The position numbers were made by a program, and so were the translations under genes. A stretch of DNA of 64,000 bases, taken from positions 28,888 to 92,887 of the forward strand of contig NZ_MXPU01000023.1 in assembly GCF_002204185.1 (NCBI RefSeq), read 5' to 3'. Below are positions 44,571 through 54,188 of this stretch, piece by piece. The stretch is from Rhizobium esperanzae. GTDB taxonomy: Bacteria > Pseudomonadota > Alphaproteobacteria > Rhizobiales > Rhizobiaceae. Numbering within the stretch: position 1 is the stretch's first letter; the number at the start of each line of letters is the position of its first letter. A model generated the notes under the pieces. It was not told where the DNA came from and made no database searches. It worked only from the letters and a program-made list of their open reading frames with translations.

Positions 44571-46683
44571 GACCATCAGTTTTCAGCAGGTCAGCGTGCT
44601 TTCCCTCCTCGATGACCCGCCCCTTGTCCAAGACCACAATATTGTCCGCCCCACGAACGGTCCTCAACCGATGAGTGATGACTATGATGGTCTTCCCAGC
44701 GCGAGACAGATCCTCAACAACCCGCAGCACAAATTCTTCGGCTGCCGAGTCCAGGGAGGAGGTCGCTTCGTCAAGGATTAGAACGTCGGGATCCCGGTAC
44801 AGGGCCCGAGCCAATGCGAGGCGCTGCTTCTCGCCTCCGGAGAGGCGAACCCCGTTCTCGCCCAGATGGGCCTGGAACCGCCCGGGCCAGCGCTCGATGC
44901 ACTCCCGCAGTCCTATTCGATCACAGATACGTACGATCTTATCGAACTCCGGTTCGAACTCGCCCAGGGCGATGTTCTCGATCACGGAACCGGAGAAGAC
45001 GTCTATCGATTGCGGTACTGCAGCCATGACCTTGTGCAGTGATGCGCTCGAGAGGTCCTGGAGGGCATATTGGCCGATCCGAATGCATCCATCCTCAAGC
45101 TGGTAGACATTCTGCAGCAGAGCCGCAAGGGTGCTTTTGCCCGAGCCGCTCTCACCCACGACGGCCGTCAACTCTCCTTGGCGAAAGGAGACGCTTAGAT
45201 CGCTGAAAACCTCCGCCTGCGCGCCATAGCGGAACGTGACGTTCTCCAGGCGAATATCTCCGAGATCGGTCTTCGTGGCATCGATGCCGCTGCTGCTTGC
45301 CGACTCCAGTTCAAAGATCTCGAAAAGTCTATCCGCCGCGATAAACGCGTCTTGAACGATCCGGTTGGTCTGGATCAGGCGGGCGACCGGCCGGGTGATA
45401 TAGCCAAGCAACGTATAGCAGGACAGCAATTCGCCGGGCGTGACGGCCTGTTCGAGCGCAAGCGTGGTTCCAAACCACATCAGCACGATGGTGAACAGGA
45501 CCGACAGGAACGTCGAGGCGTTGTCGCCGCAGATTAAGATCAGCCCGGAGCTGTAAACGGAATGCAGCATCTTTACGAAGCGGGTCTCCATTTTGAAGTT
45601 TGCGAAGCTCTCGACGCCGGAAGTCTTAATGGTGAAGACGGCTCCGAGTGATTCTACCAGTTGCGCCTCGAGTTTGGCGTCATTTTCCATGATGACACGT
45701 TGGAGATTTCTGTTCATCCGATTGATGGCCCAATATGCCAGGATGTACATTGGAATGGCGAGCGCCACGATCAAAGCAATATCCCAAGAATAGATGAACA
45801 TCATCCCGAACGAGAACAGTATCATTAAAACGTCAACAAACATATTTATCGAAACGTCGTTCAGGAAGCTCCTGATTTTCACAGCGTCGTTCATGCGCGA
45901 CACGATTTCTCCCATGCGCATGCTGTCGAAGAACTTCTGGGGCAGGGCCAGGATGTGATTGTAATAGCCGAGGATCAAGCAGACGTCGATCTTCTGCCCC
46001 GTCTGCAGGACGAGTCGGCCTCTTAGGAGGTTGATCAGGATCTGTATCACTAGGATCAGCAGCATTGCGATGCTCATCAAGTTGAGCAGGTTGCGGTTTC
46101 CCGCTGGGATCACGTGATCAACGATCTTCTGAACGTAGATCGCCGTCGAGAGACTGAGGACGGTCGTCACCAGCGCGCCGGCGAGAGCCTGCGCCATCAC
46201 CGTGCGGTGTGGCGCGAGTAGGCGGGCGAATCGGGCGAGGGGCGACGTGGTCTCGTCTCGGCGATTGAATGTGTCTGCCGGAACCAGCAGAACCAGGACG
46301 CCGGTCCATTGCTCCATGAATTCCTGATGCGGCACTTTGCAGATTTGGCCAAAGGCCGGGTCCATGACGATAACCCACTTGGCGTCGATCGCATGGACCA
46401 CTACGAAATGGTGCAGGCCCTCCTTGACGACGTGCGCGATAGCGGGCTTAGGGATCTTGTACAGGCTGTCGAAGCCACCTTTGACGCCTTTCGCGATGAA
46501 GCCCAGCTTCTGCGCCGCCTCCGTGAGCCCCAGCACGCTCGTACCGGAGCGGTCGGTCGACGCATACTGGCGGATGCGCGCCAATGGCAACTTGTAGCCG
46601 TAGAAGGCTGCGACAGAAGCAAGGCTGGCGGCGCCGCAATCCGTGATGTCACGCTGCTTGAACTTAATGGCCTTACTCGACAT
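44536..46683 (-). CDS. Peptidase-containing ABC transporter (C39-PCAT)
   Basis: A 715-aa bacteriocin-type exporter that would cut a peptide after a Gly-Gly leader and export it. The N-terminal C39 domain has the oxyanion Gln10, catalytic Cys16 (ITDCGAAS), His92 (GLHHFVVV) and Asp108 (VMDPAFGQ), all intact. Six membrane helices follow, then the ATPase: GESGSGKST, LSGGEKQR, LILDEATS. It is the last gene of an operon whose first gene encodes a matching 41-aa double-glycine peptide; HlyD-type gene between. Transcription is probably from the sigma-54 promoter at 48117-48132. Confidence 0.95.
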   Translation of the reverse strand: MSSKAIKFKQRDITDCGAASLASVAAFYGYKLPLARIRQYASTDRSGTSVLGLTEAAQKLGFIAKGVKGGFDSLYKIPKPAIAHVVKEGLHHFVVVHAIDAKWVIVMDPAFGQICKVPHQEFMEQWTGVLVLLVPADTFNRRDETTSPLARFARLLAPHRTVMAQALAGALVTTVLSLSTAIYVQKIVDHVIPAGNRNLLNLMSIAMLLILVIQILINLLRGRLVLQTGQKIDVCLILGYYNHILALPQKFFDSMRMGEIVSRMNDAVKIRSFLNDVSINMFVDVLMILFSFGMMFIYSWDIALIVALAIPMYILAYWAINRMNRNLQRVIMENDAKLEAQLVESLGAVFTIKTSGVESFANFKMETRFVKMLHSVYSSGLILICGDNASTFLSVLFTIVLMWFGTTLALEQAVTPGELLSCYTLLGYITRPVARLIQTNRIVQDAFIAADRLFEIFELESASSSGIDATKTDLGDIRLENVTFRYGAQAEVFSDLSVSFRQGELTAVVGESGSGKSTLAALLQNVYQLEDGCIRIGQYALQDLSSASLHKVMAAVPQSIDVFSGSVIENIALGEFEPEFDKIVRICDRIGLRECIERWPGRFQAHLGENGVRLSGGEKQRLALARALYRDPDVLILDEATSSLDSAAEEFVLRVVEDLSRAGKTIIVITHRLRTVRGADNIVVLDKGRVIEEGKHADLLKTDGPYARLWRAQRS

Positions 46684-46710
46684 GGAGGCTCGCTGACTGT
46701 TGGGACAATA

Positions 46711-47892
46711 TTAGCGCCCCGCCAGCATCGGGTTGAGCCAATCGTCTGCCTCGTCGTAGAGCAGTTGCAGGAGAGTGCGATTGGCCAACAGAAAGCGAGC
46801 CCGCACGGTCATGCCTTTCTTCAGGTGGCCGATGGCCCCGCTCTTTAGCGCGAGATCGCTGCGAGAGAGCGCGCACTGGACCTTGAAGACCGGGTTCCCG
46901 TCATGCAGAGTGAAGTCCTGCGCCACCTCGAGCACCCTTGCTTTGATGACACCCCATTGGTTGTAGTTAAAGGCATCCACTTGGAGCCGCACCGGCTGAC
47001 CAGCCTGCACAAAGCCAATGTCGTTGGGGGAGACGTAGATTTCCGCCACCAGATCGTCGTTCGGCGAGATCCAACCAACGGTTTGCCCGATCTGAACGTA
47101 GCTTCCGTGCGCGAGGCCGGAGAACTGCTCGAGAGCACCCGATACTGGGGCGCGGATGCGGTGCAGGTCCCGTTCGTGCTCGAGCTGATGCAAGGTGGCC
47201 GTGAGTTCCTTTAAGCGCAGGTTAGCATCAAGGAGCTTCTGGTTCCAATCAGCGGTTTTGCGTCGCACGAGGATCTCCCCTTGGACCTCGATATTTTGGA
47301 GAGCGAAAGCCTTCTCGTCAACGGCCTTCGCCGGCGCCGCAGCAGCCGAGACAAGTCGCTTTGCGCGGTCGAGTTCCGCCGCGGCGTTACTGCGCGCATA
47401 TTGGTTCTCGCGCAGCAAGTTGAGAAAATGCACCCTTTCAGCCGTCGCGGATTCGGTTTGGAGGGGGGACGAGACGCTGATCCTTGCGCCGGAAGAAATC
47501 AGCGTTTGGAAGTCATGGGCAAGATCGCTCTTGGCATGAATGTCGGCTAAAACGCCGCTGAGCTTTTCCTCGATTACATGATCGTCAAAGGCGATTATTT
47601 CCTTCCCCTTAGCAACGACATCGTTCTCAAAGGCAAGGACACGGGAGATGCGTCCGGAGACGGGCGCTATCAGGGGCGTCTTCTCCACGATCGGGCGAAT
47701 AGTACCGGCACTCTGCATGGAGACCGGTATGGTGACGAGTGGCAGTGAGCCAAATGCCGCGACGACGAAGAGCAAGATCGCCCTATAAATGCTCAGGGAT
47801 CGTCCTGATCGTCGCGACAGTATGCTTTCTGCGGTGCAGCTGGCCGTTTCAGCAGAAAGGGGAACTGCTAGTCTGTAGTCATTAGGAGCCAT
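46711..47892 (-). CDS. HlyD-family membrane fusion protein
   Basis: A 393-aa periplasmic adaptor. One N-terminal membrane helix (AILLFVVAAFGSLPLVTI, about 40-57), a lipoyl-like half (TPLIAPVSGRISRVLAFENDVVAKGKEIIAFDD), a coiled-coil region and the second half HRIRAPVSGALEQFSGLAHGSYVQIGQ. It would link the PCAT exporter to an outer-membrane TolC-type channel, which is not encoded here. It lies 21 bases after the peptide gene and 27 before the transporter gene. Confidence 0.93.
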   Translation of the reverse strand: MAPNDYRLAVPLSAETASCTAESILSRRSGRSLSIYRAILLFVVAAFGSLPLVTIPVSMQSAGTIRPIVEKTPLIAPVSGRISRVLAFENDVVAKGKEIIAFDDHVIEEKLSGVLADIHAKSDLAHDFQTLISSGARISVSSPLQTESATAERVHFLNLLRENQYARSNAAAELDRAKRLVSAAAAPAKAVDEKAFALQNIEVQGEILVRRKTADWNQKLLDANLRLKELTATLHQLEHERDLHRIRAPVSGALEQFSGLAHGSYVQIGQTVGWISPNDDLVAEIYVSPNDIGFVQAGQPVRLQVDAFNYNQWGVIKARVLEVAQDFTLHDGNPVFKVQCALSRSDLALKSGAIGHLKKGMTVRARFLLANRTLLQLLYDEADDWLNPMLAGR

Positions 47893-47913
47893 CGAGAGCC
47901 AGCTCGCTTTGTA

Positions 47914-48039
47914 TCAACCAAACAAGTGCCCGTAACGTCGCAAAAACAAGTAAACCCAAAAATACAAACCTCCGGAGGTTTCAGCTGCTTCTTGAGGGGT
48001 TAATTCAGTTACACGATAGGCCGCCATGTTGTTCATCAT
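47914..48039 (-). CDS. Double-glycine leader peptide precursor (41 aa)
   Basis: A short gene in front of the exporter operon. The leader (24 aa) has the class II bacteriocin pattern, with VTELTPQEAAETSGG ending in GG; cleavage would release LYFWVYLFLRRYGHLFG, a 17-aa aromatic, cationic, amphipathic peptide without cysteine. ATG 48039 (a second ATG follows directly) has GGAG 8 bases upstream. It lies 21 bases upstream of the HlyD gene and is the natural substrate for the C39 peptidase. Function is unknown: bacteriocin, signal, or host-directed peptide are all possible. The NifA-type promoter points to the symbiotic state. Confidence 0.85.
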   Translation of the reverse strand: MMNNMAAYRVTELTPQEAAETSGGLYFWVYLFLRRYGHLFG

Positions 48040-48116
48040 TGGTGTCTCCGTTCAGAGCTGGATTGAGAAGATGCCAAGGCCCCGTTGGGAGCTCCTATCG
48101 GCGCGCAACAAAAAGG

Positions 48117-48132
48117 TTCAAGATTCGTGCCA
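48117..48132 (-). promoter_or_regulatory. Sigma-54 (-24/-12) promoter of the peptide operon
   Basis: Read leftward, TGGCACGAATCTTGAA: TGGCACG, 4 bases, TTGAA. The nifH promoter in this window is TGGCACGGGTTTTGAA, identical in both boxes. Transcription would start near 48105, about 66 bases before the peptide ATG. Confidence 0.8.
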
Positions 48133-48225
48133 ATGCAGAAAGAGCGAAAAGCATCAGAAAACTGTTCTGAATGTTATTCAATGGCTGCCCTAGAGCGCCG
48201 AAACGTGCCAAAACGCACATCACGC

Positions 48226-48241
48226 TGTCGCAAGCACGACA
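48226..48241. promoter_or_regulatory. NifA upstream activator site of the peptide operon
   Basis: TGTCGCAAGCACGACA fits TGT-N10-ACA exactly and is centred about 109 bases upstream of the sigma-54 promoter centre; at nifH the spacing is 105 bases. Confidence 0.7.
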
Positions 48242-49148
48242 AACCGAGTAGGGTTCTGATTGAACGTCTTGAACAGGATCGACAGCTCCGAGGTTCGGTG
48301 GGGGCGGTACAGTTGAGGCCTAGAACCTCGGCGCTCAGTGAGCACCCCAATCCGCGTGGCCCCCCATCGAGCTTGCCGTCGATTTTTGTTGTTGCTGATG
48401 CACCCTGAAACCTGTGAATTGTTAACGGACTGTGGCCCTCCGCACGATAGTGGGTGCGGATGCGCCGCTTCTGGTGCCGCAGGCCTTGTCCCTGTTAACA
48501 GATGCTATGGCCGCATGCGTCAAGTAAAAGATCCACCGGATGCGACAAGAAACACGAGACACCTATTGGGGAATGCCTGGCCGGGTCCCGATGCTATAGC
48601 GATCTCAGACCTGCACCTCGATTGCGAAGGCGTCCTGTATAGAGAGAAGCTCAAAGTTGCCGCACCGGACGGCTTTGAGGACGTGGTACTCGATCTCTAC
48701 AAGCAAATCCCGCCCACGCGGATCACCTATGTCCAGACGTGGATGCTGCGACTGGCTTCTGCGAAGCATTCAATCATCTGCGGAGCGCCCTGCGATGAAC
48801 GTCATCCTCGCGGAAGGGACTAACTTTGGCCTGCGCATGATGGCCGATGGCACAGAGACACCCACACCTTGTGGGTGTTAATCCGTATTCGACAGTGGCA
48901 TGTCGAGGGCGAAGCCTACGACCGGGGCTAGCCAGGGTGGTCGAGGCGCAGGCGGGGTTACCGATCCATGAGCACTCCGGCTTCGAGCGACGGCCTATTA
49001 TTTGCCGCCACCGCGCAAGGCGATGCCATTAGAGGGTACTGTTCAGAATAACCCTGACAGACCGGCCCCAAAACCTTCAGAAACCGACCTGTCGCTCTTT
49101 CTTCGACGCGTCGAATGGAAACCCTCTGGCCTTGGATGCAAGCGATAG
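48242..49148. other. Region upstream of the peptide operon
   Basis: About 900 bases with no certain gene. A rightward frame at 48515-48823 (102 aa; FEDVVLDLYKQIPPTRITYVQTWMLRLA) may be a real or truncated protein of unknown family. Confidence 0.35.
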
Positions 49149-49594
49149 TTAGGCTGATTTGTACGCGTGGATCGCACGCACCCGCCTTACAGAAGCGACC
49201 CGATGCCCGGTCCAGGTTTTTCCTTGCCCCGTTGGCATGCCCATTCGATTAAGCGACGCGGCGATATGTTCATCGGAGCAGCGACCAGCCATGCTGCGCA
49301 TCACCGCCAGGGCATCCTCAGTGGTGGCACAACCGTGTTCACCGGTCTGAGGCTTACGGACCTTGAGCTCCGAAGCTGACCGCCCTTCCAATGGATCGTC
49401 AACACCACGTCACGCACCGCATCGTCGTGCCGAATGGAAACCCTCTGGCCGAAATACGGATGCCAGCGATAATAGACCTCGACTTCATCGCCGACATGGG
49501 CAGAATGAACGGGCTTTGGCGTTGGAAGAGGGAATTGGCTCTTCGCAGGAGCCGATACGGGAGCGGAGACCTTGGCGCGCGCCATGACGAACAT
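49149..49594 (-). pseudogene. Serine recombinase relic with upstream small ORF
   Basis: Two overlapping minus-strand frames. 49301-49594 encodes VYYRWHPYFGQRVSIRHDDA, a small ORF often found before large serine recombinases of rhizobial elements. 49149-49391 (TGEHGCATTEDALAVMRSMAGRCSDEHIAASLNRMGM) is the middle part of such a recombinase without its catalytic domain. Confidence 0.65.
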
Positions 49595-49742
49595 CGAGAC
49601 AGCAAAGATGAATGGTCTTGATCCGCAGGCCTATCTGGCTGACGTGCTCGATCGTATCCACGATCACAAGATCAGTCGGTTAGACGAATTGCTTCCGTGG
49701 AACTGGTCGGCGATCACCACAATCGACGCAAAGGCAGCCTGA
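49584..49742 (+). pseudogene. IS66 TnpC C-terminal relic
   Basis: ETAKMNGLDPQAYLADVLDRI...RLDELLPWNW is the conserved end of IS66-family TnpC. Nothing of the rest of the transposase is present. Confidence 0.85.
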
Positions 49743-50038
49743 TGGCGACAGTCACCCACGTCCGTACGATCAAATTTGTTGCCGAAATTCTCGAAGAGGA
49801 CCCGGAGCTTCTTCAGGCAATCGTCTCCAACGATGATAATCTGAGCTATGGCAGCATTATCTCCGTGTGCACTGGCGACGACGAATCCGTGACCGCACTG
49901 ACAGACGACGGCATGGACGAATTGGAGCAGATGCTCAAAGACGCCGGCCGGTCATCCCAAGAATGGAACGACTTCCTCGACAGCTTTGTTGACGACGAGC
50001 CGCTCGTCGCTCGCATCAAAGCAAAATCTCCGCGGTAG
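49742..50038 (+). CDS. Small acidic protein linked to IS66
   Basis: A 98-aa protein beginning at the TGATG overlap with the IS66 tnpC end. It is acidic and helical (EEDPELLQAIVSNDDNLSYG, DDGMDELEQMLKDAGRSS). Proteins of this kind often trail IS66 transposase genes; role unknown. The ATG at 49742 is preferred to an in-frame codon at 49697. Confidence 0.55.
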   Translation: MATVTHVRTIKFVAEILEEDPELLQAIVSNDDNLSYGSIISVCTGDDESVTALTDDGMDELEQMLKDAGRSSQEWNDFLDSFVDDEPLVARIKAKSPR

Positions 50039-50363
50039 CAATCGGGCCGGTTACGATCGAGGCGACGACCCTGGGTTCCCACTCGCCACCATCTCATGCA
50101 CTGTCTCGACCAAGAGATGGACGGCCGCGTTAGCGGTTTCCGCCTCGCCTAAATAAGACAGCGTAAATGCCAAGGTATGCGCCTGAGGACGCCGCCGAAC
50201 CTCCCGCGCGGTTTCCTGGCAGAAACGACGATACAGCCGCTCCCCCGTAGCAGCGCCTGCACCGGCTGCCTGGCCGGCTGGGCGATGTGGGTTAGCTCGA
50301 TGAAGCTTGTATACGGAGGGGACATTTGATTGATGAAAGGCTAATCGCGCGCGAGACGGCTTC
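50039..50363. other. Spacer with no certain gene
   Basis: A minus-strand frame (50051-50383; LYRRFCQETAREVRRRPQAHTLAF) covers most of it but has no convincing start site; perhaps a relic. Confidence 0.3.
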
Positions 50364-50936
50364 TTACTTTTGCTTCCCCACAATAGAACTCGCTAAAATT
50401 GCCTGGGCTTTTAGATCGGCTCTCTTTTGAGAGGAACCCACAGGTGCTCCAGAAGACGCTGGCGATTTATTAGTAGATGAAGACCGTGCCGTTGCCATTC
50501 CTTCCTCAGGAAGCGTAGCTACTTGAGCGGCACTGTCAATCGCTCTACGGCAGTCATCAAGGAAGTTAGCTATATATTCATTGACATAGACAACCAACGG
50601 CTCTTTTGGAACAACAATCAGACGCCGTTTGTCCGTTTTGTCCCGAGTGATGTCGATGAACCCACGCAGATGCGCTGCCTCGACATACTTTTGGCAAACA
50701 GTCTGGTTTTTAAAAGGTAGATAGCGACACGCCTGCATTTTCGTCATGGGTCTGTTATTAGCATGCATATGATATACTTTAAGCAGCAACCCAAGAATGT
50801 TCCTCAGGAAAAGTTTTTCTTCGGAATTTTCGCTAAAGAGATCTGACAAAAACGAGTCAATTTCCTCAAGCTTATGCTTTACGCCGACGTCGATCTGTTC
50901 TGGCGTATATATTACTCTTCGTGTTGTTTTCGCCAC
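50364..50936 (-). CDS. Winged-helix (MarR-like) regulator
   Basis: About 190 aa. The central part PMTKMQACRYLPFKNQTVCQKYVEAAHLRGFIDITRDKTDKRRLIVVP is a winged helix: recognition helix, then a D-K-x-D-K-R-R-wing as in MarR proteins. The C-terminal 50 residues are Ser/Ala-rich and disordered. GTG 50936 with AGAGG upstream is preferred over TTG 50954. It is divergent from the DUF6875-like gene, with a perfect palindrome between. Confidence 0.65.
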   Translation of the reverse strand: MAKTTRRVIYTPEQIDVGVKHKLEEIDSFLSDLFSENSEEKLFLRNILGLLLKVYHMHANNRPMTKMQACRYLPFKNQTVCQKYVEAAHLRGFIDITRDKTDKRRLIVVPKEPLVVYVNEYIANFLDDCRRAIDSAAQVATLPEEGMATARSSSTNKSPASSGAPVGSSQKRADLKAQAILASSIVGKQK

Positions 50937-51122
50937 GGCCACGCCTCTGCGCAATGGGTCGTTCTGTTTTCACCCAAAGCCTGTTACCGGATCCCCTCGC
51001 GGCGACATTTATCATATGTATGTCTTTATAACTACGACGAATGTAGAGTTTTTGGCGGTCGTGCGACTGACCTTCAGGGTGCACGAGCCCCCGCTCTTGT
51101 TTTCACATCCATTTAAAAAAAC

Positions 51123-51140
51123 AGTTACACAAGTGTAACT
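51123..51140. promoter_or_regulatory. Palindromic operator candidate
   Basis: AGTTACAC-AA-GTGTAACT, perfect 8-base arms with a 2-base centre, in the divergent spacer between the MarR-like and DUF6875-like genes. A likely site for the MarR-like protein; inference. Confidence 0.5.
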
Positions 51141-51292
51141 ACCAGTGCTATCAAAAAATTCGGGAGCTTCGCTTCCGATGGAAGGTCGGTCTCTTAGTTG
51201 GCCCCCGATCCAGCTCGCCCGCCGCCCGAGCTGGCATGAAAGAGCCCGACCTTCCGTTTTGAACGTGTGGCTTTTCGAACGAGGGATCCGAA

Positions 51293-51988
51293 ATGACCAA
51301 AGAGATCTGGACAGATTACAGCCTACCGTTCGGGACGATCGGTCCATTGATGACAGTGGGCGAAATTCTGGAAAAGAACATTGATGCCGGATACAATGCC
51401 TACGATGAGTATACAAACGCAGCTCTTCAGAAATTTGCTCGGTATGCCTCGGACTTCCTCTCCAATCCACATCCTCGCTTGGGTCGGGACGGGAGCGTTT
51501 GCCCTTTCGTTCCCGAAGCTCTGACGAAGGGACTCTTACGGATTGCCGCGTCGCAAGTTGTTGCAGTTGACGAAATCGAAAATGAGATGGCGCGTATGCT
51601 CGCCGTCTTCAGCCAGATGAAACCCGTTATGTCCTTCAACGATCGAACGGGCGACTGGATCTATAAGGCGATTATTATTGCCCTTCCTGGAATTCAGGAT
51701 GAAGGAGAGATCAACATGATACGTCAACTGCAGAAACGGCTGAAGCCCGACTTCATTCAGGAAGGTTTCATGATCGGTGAATTTTATCCAGGTTGCCCTG
51801 AACCTGGGTTGCACAATAGGATGTTTCGACCGCTCGACACGCCGGTTCCAGCCTTGGCTATTCGGCATATCACCAAATATGATGCTCCTTTCATGCTTGG
51901 CAGCGATAAGTGCCTGGAGGCTTACTTCAGTATTTTTGGTGACGAGGGTCGCCGCCGCATTAGGCAACTTTTGGAGCGAACCGGCTGA
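51293..51988 (+). CDS. DUF6875-like protein
   Basis: A 231-aa protein with HPRLGRDGSVCPFVPEAL near residue 63, the block I associate with DUF6875 proteins, which occur in natural-product and symbiosis loci. Function unknown; no membrane segment. The start ATG 51293 follows GAGGGATCCGAA. The next gene is a YbaK-type deacylase, 83 bases downstream, so the two may form an operon. Confidence 0.6.
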   Translation: MTKEIWTDYSLPFGTIGPLMTVGEILEKNIDAGYNAYDEYTNAALQKFARYASDFLSNPHPRLGRDGSVCPFVPEALTKGLLRIAASQVVAVDEIENEMARMLAVFSQMKPVMSFNDRTGDWIYKAIIIALPGIQDEGEINMIRQLQKRLKPDFIQEGFMIGEFYPGCPEPGLHNRMFRPLDTPVPALAIRHITKYDAPFMLGSDKCLEAYFSIFGDEGRRRIRQLLERTG

Positions 51989-52071
51989 AACCTACTCGCA
52001 ACCGCGGTGTACTCGCAGTCGCATACAGCCATGCTCGATCATCCTACCATATGAAACGGAAGGAAACGACT

Positions 52072-52593
52072 ATGTTGGATGTTCATCCGAACGTACTCGC
52101 TGAACTGCACCAGATCGGAGCGTCGACGGTACGATTGTGGCGATATAGTGATTTCGCCACCCCTATTACATCCCCTTCAGATTTAGCCTCTGCTATCGGG
52201 CTTCCCGTCGGACGCGTTGCAAAGACAATGATTGTTGCGGAGCAGCAAGCAGACGATGTGATGCGCCGATTGGATCCTGGACGCCACCTTTGTGCCGTTT
52301 TGCTGCCATCACCTGCAAAGATCGACATGAAAGCGGTTGCTGGCACGTATGGATGGAAACGAGCCGAACTGGCTCAGAAAGAACAGGTACTGGATCTCTT
52401 CGGCTACCCGTCAGGAAGCGTATCACCATTCGGTCTCCAGAAGATCGCCGTACTGATTGACACCGCCCTTTTTGCTTATCCTACCGTAGTCACCGGTGCG
52501 GGCAAGTTTGGAGTCGAGCTTGAGATCGACACAAGCACGCTTTGGAAGATCGGGCAGCCGTTGCAGACTCGTGCACGAGCCACCCAAACCTAA
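52072..52593 (+). CDS. YbaK/ProX-type aminoacyl-tRNA deacylase
   Basis: A 173-aa protein of the YbaK/EbsC/ProX editing family: PSDLASAIGLPVGRVAKTMIV, LCAVLLPSPAKIDMKAVA, GYPSGSVSPFGL (the conserved G-x-x-S/P-F-G block) and VVTGAGKFGVELEID. Such enzymes hydrolyse mischarged tRNAs. ATG 52072 with GGAAGGAA upstream is preferred to ATG 52051. Confidence 0.85.
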   Translation: MLDVHPNVLAELHQIGASTVRLWRYSDFATPITSPSDLASAIGLPVGRVAKTMIVAEQQADDVMRRLDPGRHLCAVLLPSPAKIDMKAVAGTYGWKRAELAQKEQVLDLFGYPSGSVSPFGLQKIAVLIDTALFAYPTVVTGAGKFGVELEIDTSTLWKIGQPLQTRARATQT

Positions 52594-54188
52594 CGACTCC
52601 GTCAGCTATCAAAGAGAGGCCGTGACCAAGGTTAGGTTATTTTTCGGAAGAGGAAATGCGGGTCGACATAACGGCGTCTTGATAGATTATGAGGGTTCCA
52701 ATACGTATGCCGCGTAACCGGCTCACAGTCCACACTATAACGAAATTTGTCCGGAGCCGCCCGCTCTAAGGCCGAAACTCAATCAGTCGAGCGCAAGCTT
52801 CAAACGTAACGGCACGTGGGCCGTCCTGAGGATAGCTGAACACGCGAAAAAACCTTCGAGCATCTACTCGCCGGCGCATGGAATTTCTAAGTACGGATCG
52901 TACGAGTTCGCGCTGACTGGTTGTTTCAACGTGAATATCTAGTGGACTATGTCTGCGCATCGGCTCCCCATGAGTGGTAGAACCATGCGCCATGCCGGAC
53001 TCGGCGCTAGCGCATGCATTTCCAACCTGAGTTCGTTCCATTAAACGCGCTCTCGATCAGATGCTGCGCTCGGTATCGTCGCCGATCAAAGCGGACAACC
53101 TTTTTTCGGTTGCGCCGACTAGGAATGATCGGTGTGCATTTCTTCGTTTGCAGCGAGCAGCGCAATTTGCCCAGCGTAATACTTTTTGGCTCCCAACAGA
53201 TAACGCATTGGGCCAGCGCGGGCGATCAAGCCTGGCGTACGCATTAACTGTCTGACGTCTCCTGCTGTGAAATTGCGGGCGGGAATCACATGGTGAGCGC
53301 ATAGATTTTGGTGGTCCGGCCACCGCGACAACGGCCAATGGCTTGTTCTTGCGCCCCCTTTCCACCAAATGCCGCCGCGGGTCGTGCACAATTGGCGCAG
53401 TCCGCCGTACTCTTCGTCACTGCGCCAGTCTGCACGAGCGACTTCAGCCAGGAGCCTCGTCGCGACCATCAACGGGTTGAGCGATTATAGACCTCGTCGG
53501 TGGGTCATAAGCGGCCAGGCAATCACACCAGCTGCAACCGACCTTCTGAACGTGGATGATGCCGGAATCACGCGACGGTCATCCACCCCGCGTGCACCTG
53601 GCTGGTTTTTCGGCAAGTGCGACTCCATTGTTAACCGCTCTTCCTTCGACAGCTTAGACAATTCTAGTCGTTTCTCCTGATCAATGCCCGGCAGTGAGTC
53701 AGGTAAGAAAACTTCATCAATAGCTGATTGGATTTTGACCGAGGGACGCGACGCATGGCTTTTATGCCTTATGTAGCTACGTCGGTTCCGTGTCATACTC
53801 GTCGGAACGAAAGCAGCTCTGGAATTCCTCGCATTGTTGGTAATTCGGAGGGGAGCACAGAATGAAACCTGCAGATTGACAGATTTGGTGGTAGAGGTTT
53901 TTCTTCCACTCATATTGTGGGTGTTCTCAGCAGCGAGCTGGGGGAAATGATTGGCGACCAATCTGGTTCGTTCGCCCGGGTCGTGAGGCCGAACTCCTTC
54001 TATAGGTCATCATCTCGCAAGCGCGAAGCGCAATAACTTTGGCAAATAGGCTGCTGATGAGCTCGTGCGGCCGGGCGTAATTCAGCAACAGACCATGCAA
54101 CAGTCCTTGTCGACGCCAACCTCTGCATCCCGCACGTTTTCAACGGCAAATGACAAAGTAAGCGTGGTTAGATAGCGCATCTCGGAGT
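52594..54188. other. Long region of relics and no clear genes
   Basis: About 1.6 kb with no firm gene. The minus-strand frame 53119-53472 (117 aa) contains LCAHHVIPARNFTAGDV, an AHH/HNH-like string, but its start is unsupported. Stop codons are frequent in all frames elsewhere. Confidence 0.4.

Noticed and set aside
52347..52363. TGGCACG as a further sigma-54 promoter
   Set aside because: It lies inside the YbaK-type gene and the TTGCA-like -12 box is absent at the right distance.
53119..53472. Possible AHH/HNH nuclease toxin (LCAHHVIPARN)
   Set aside because: Only a short string matches; the remaining family residues, a start site and an immunity gene are missing.
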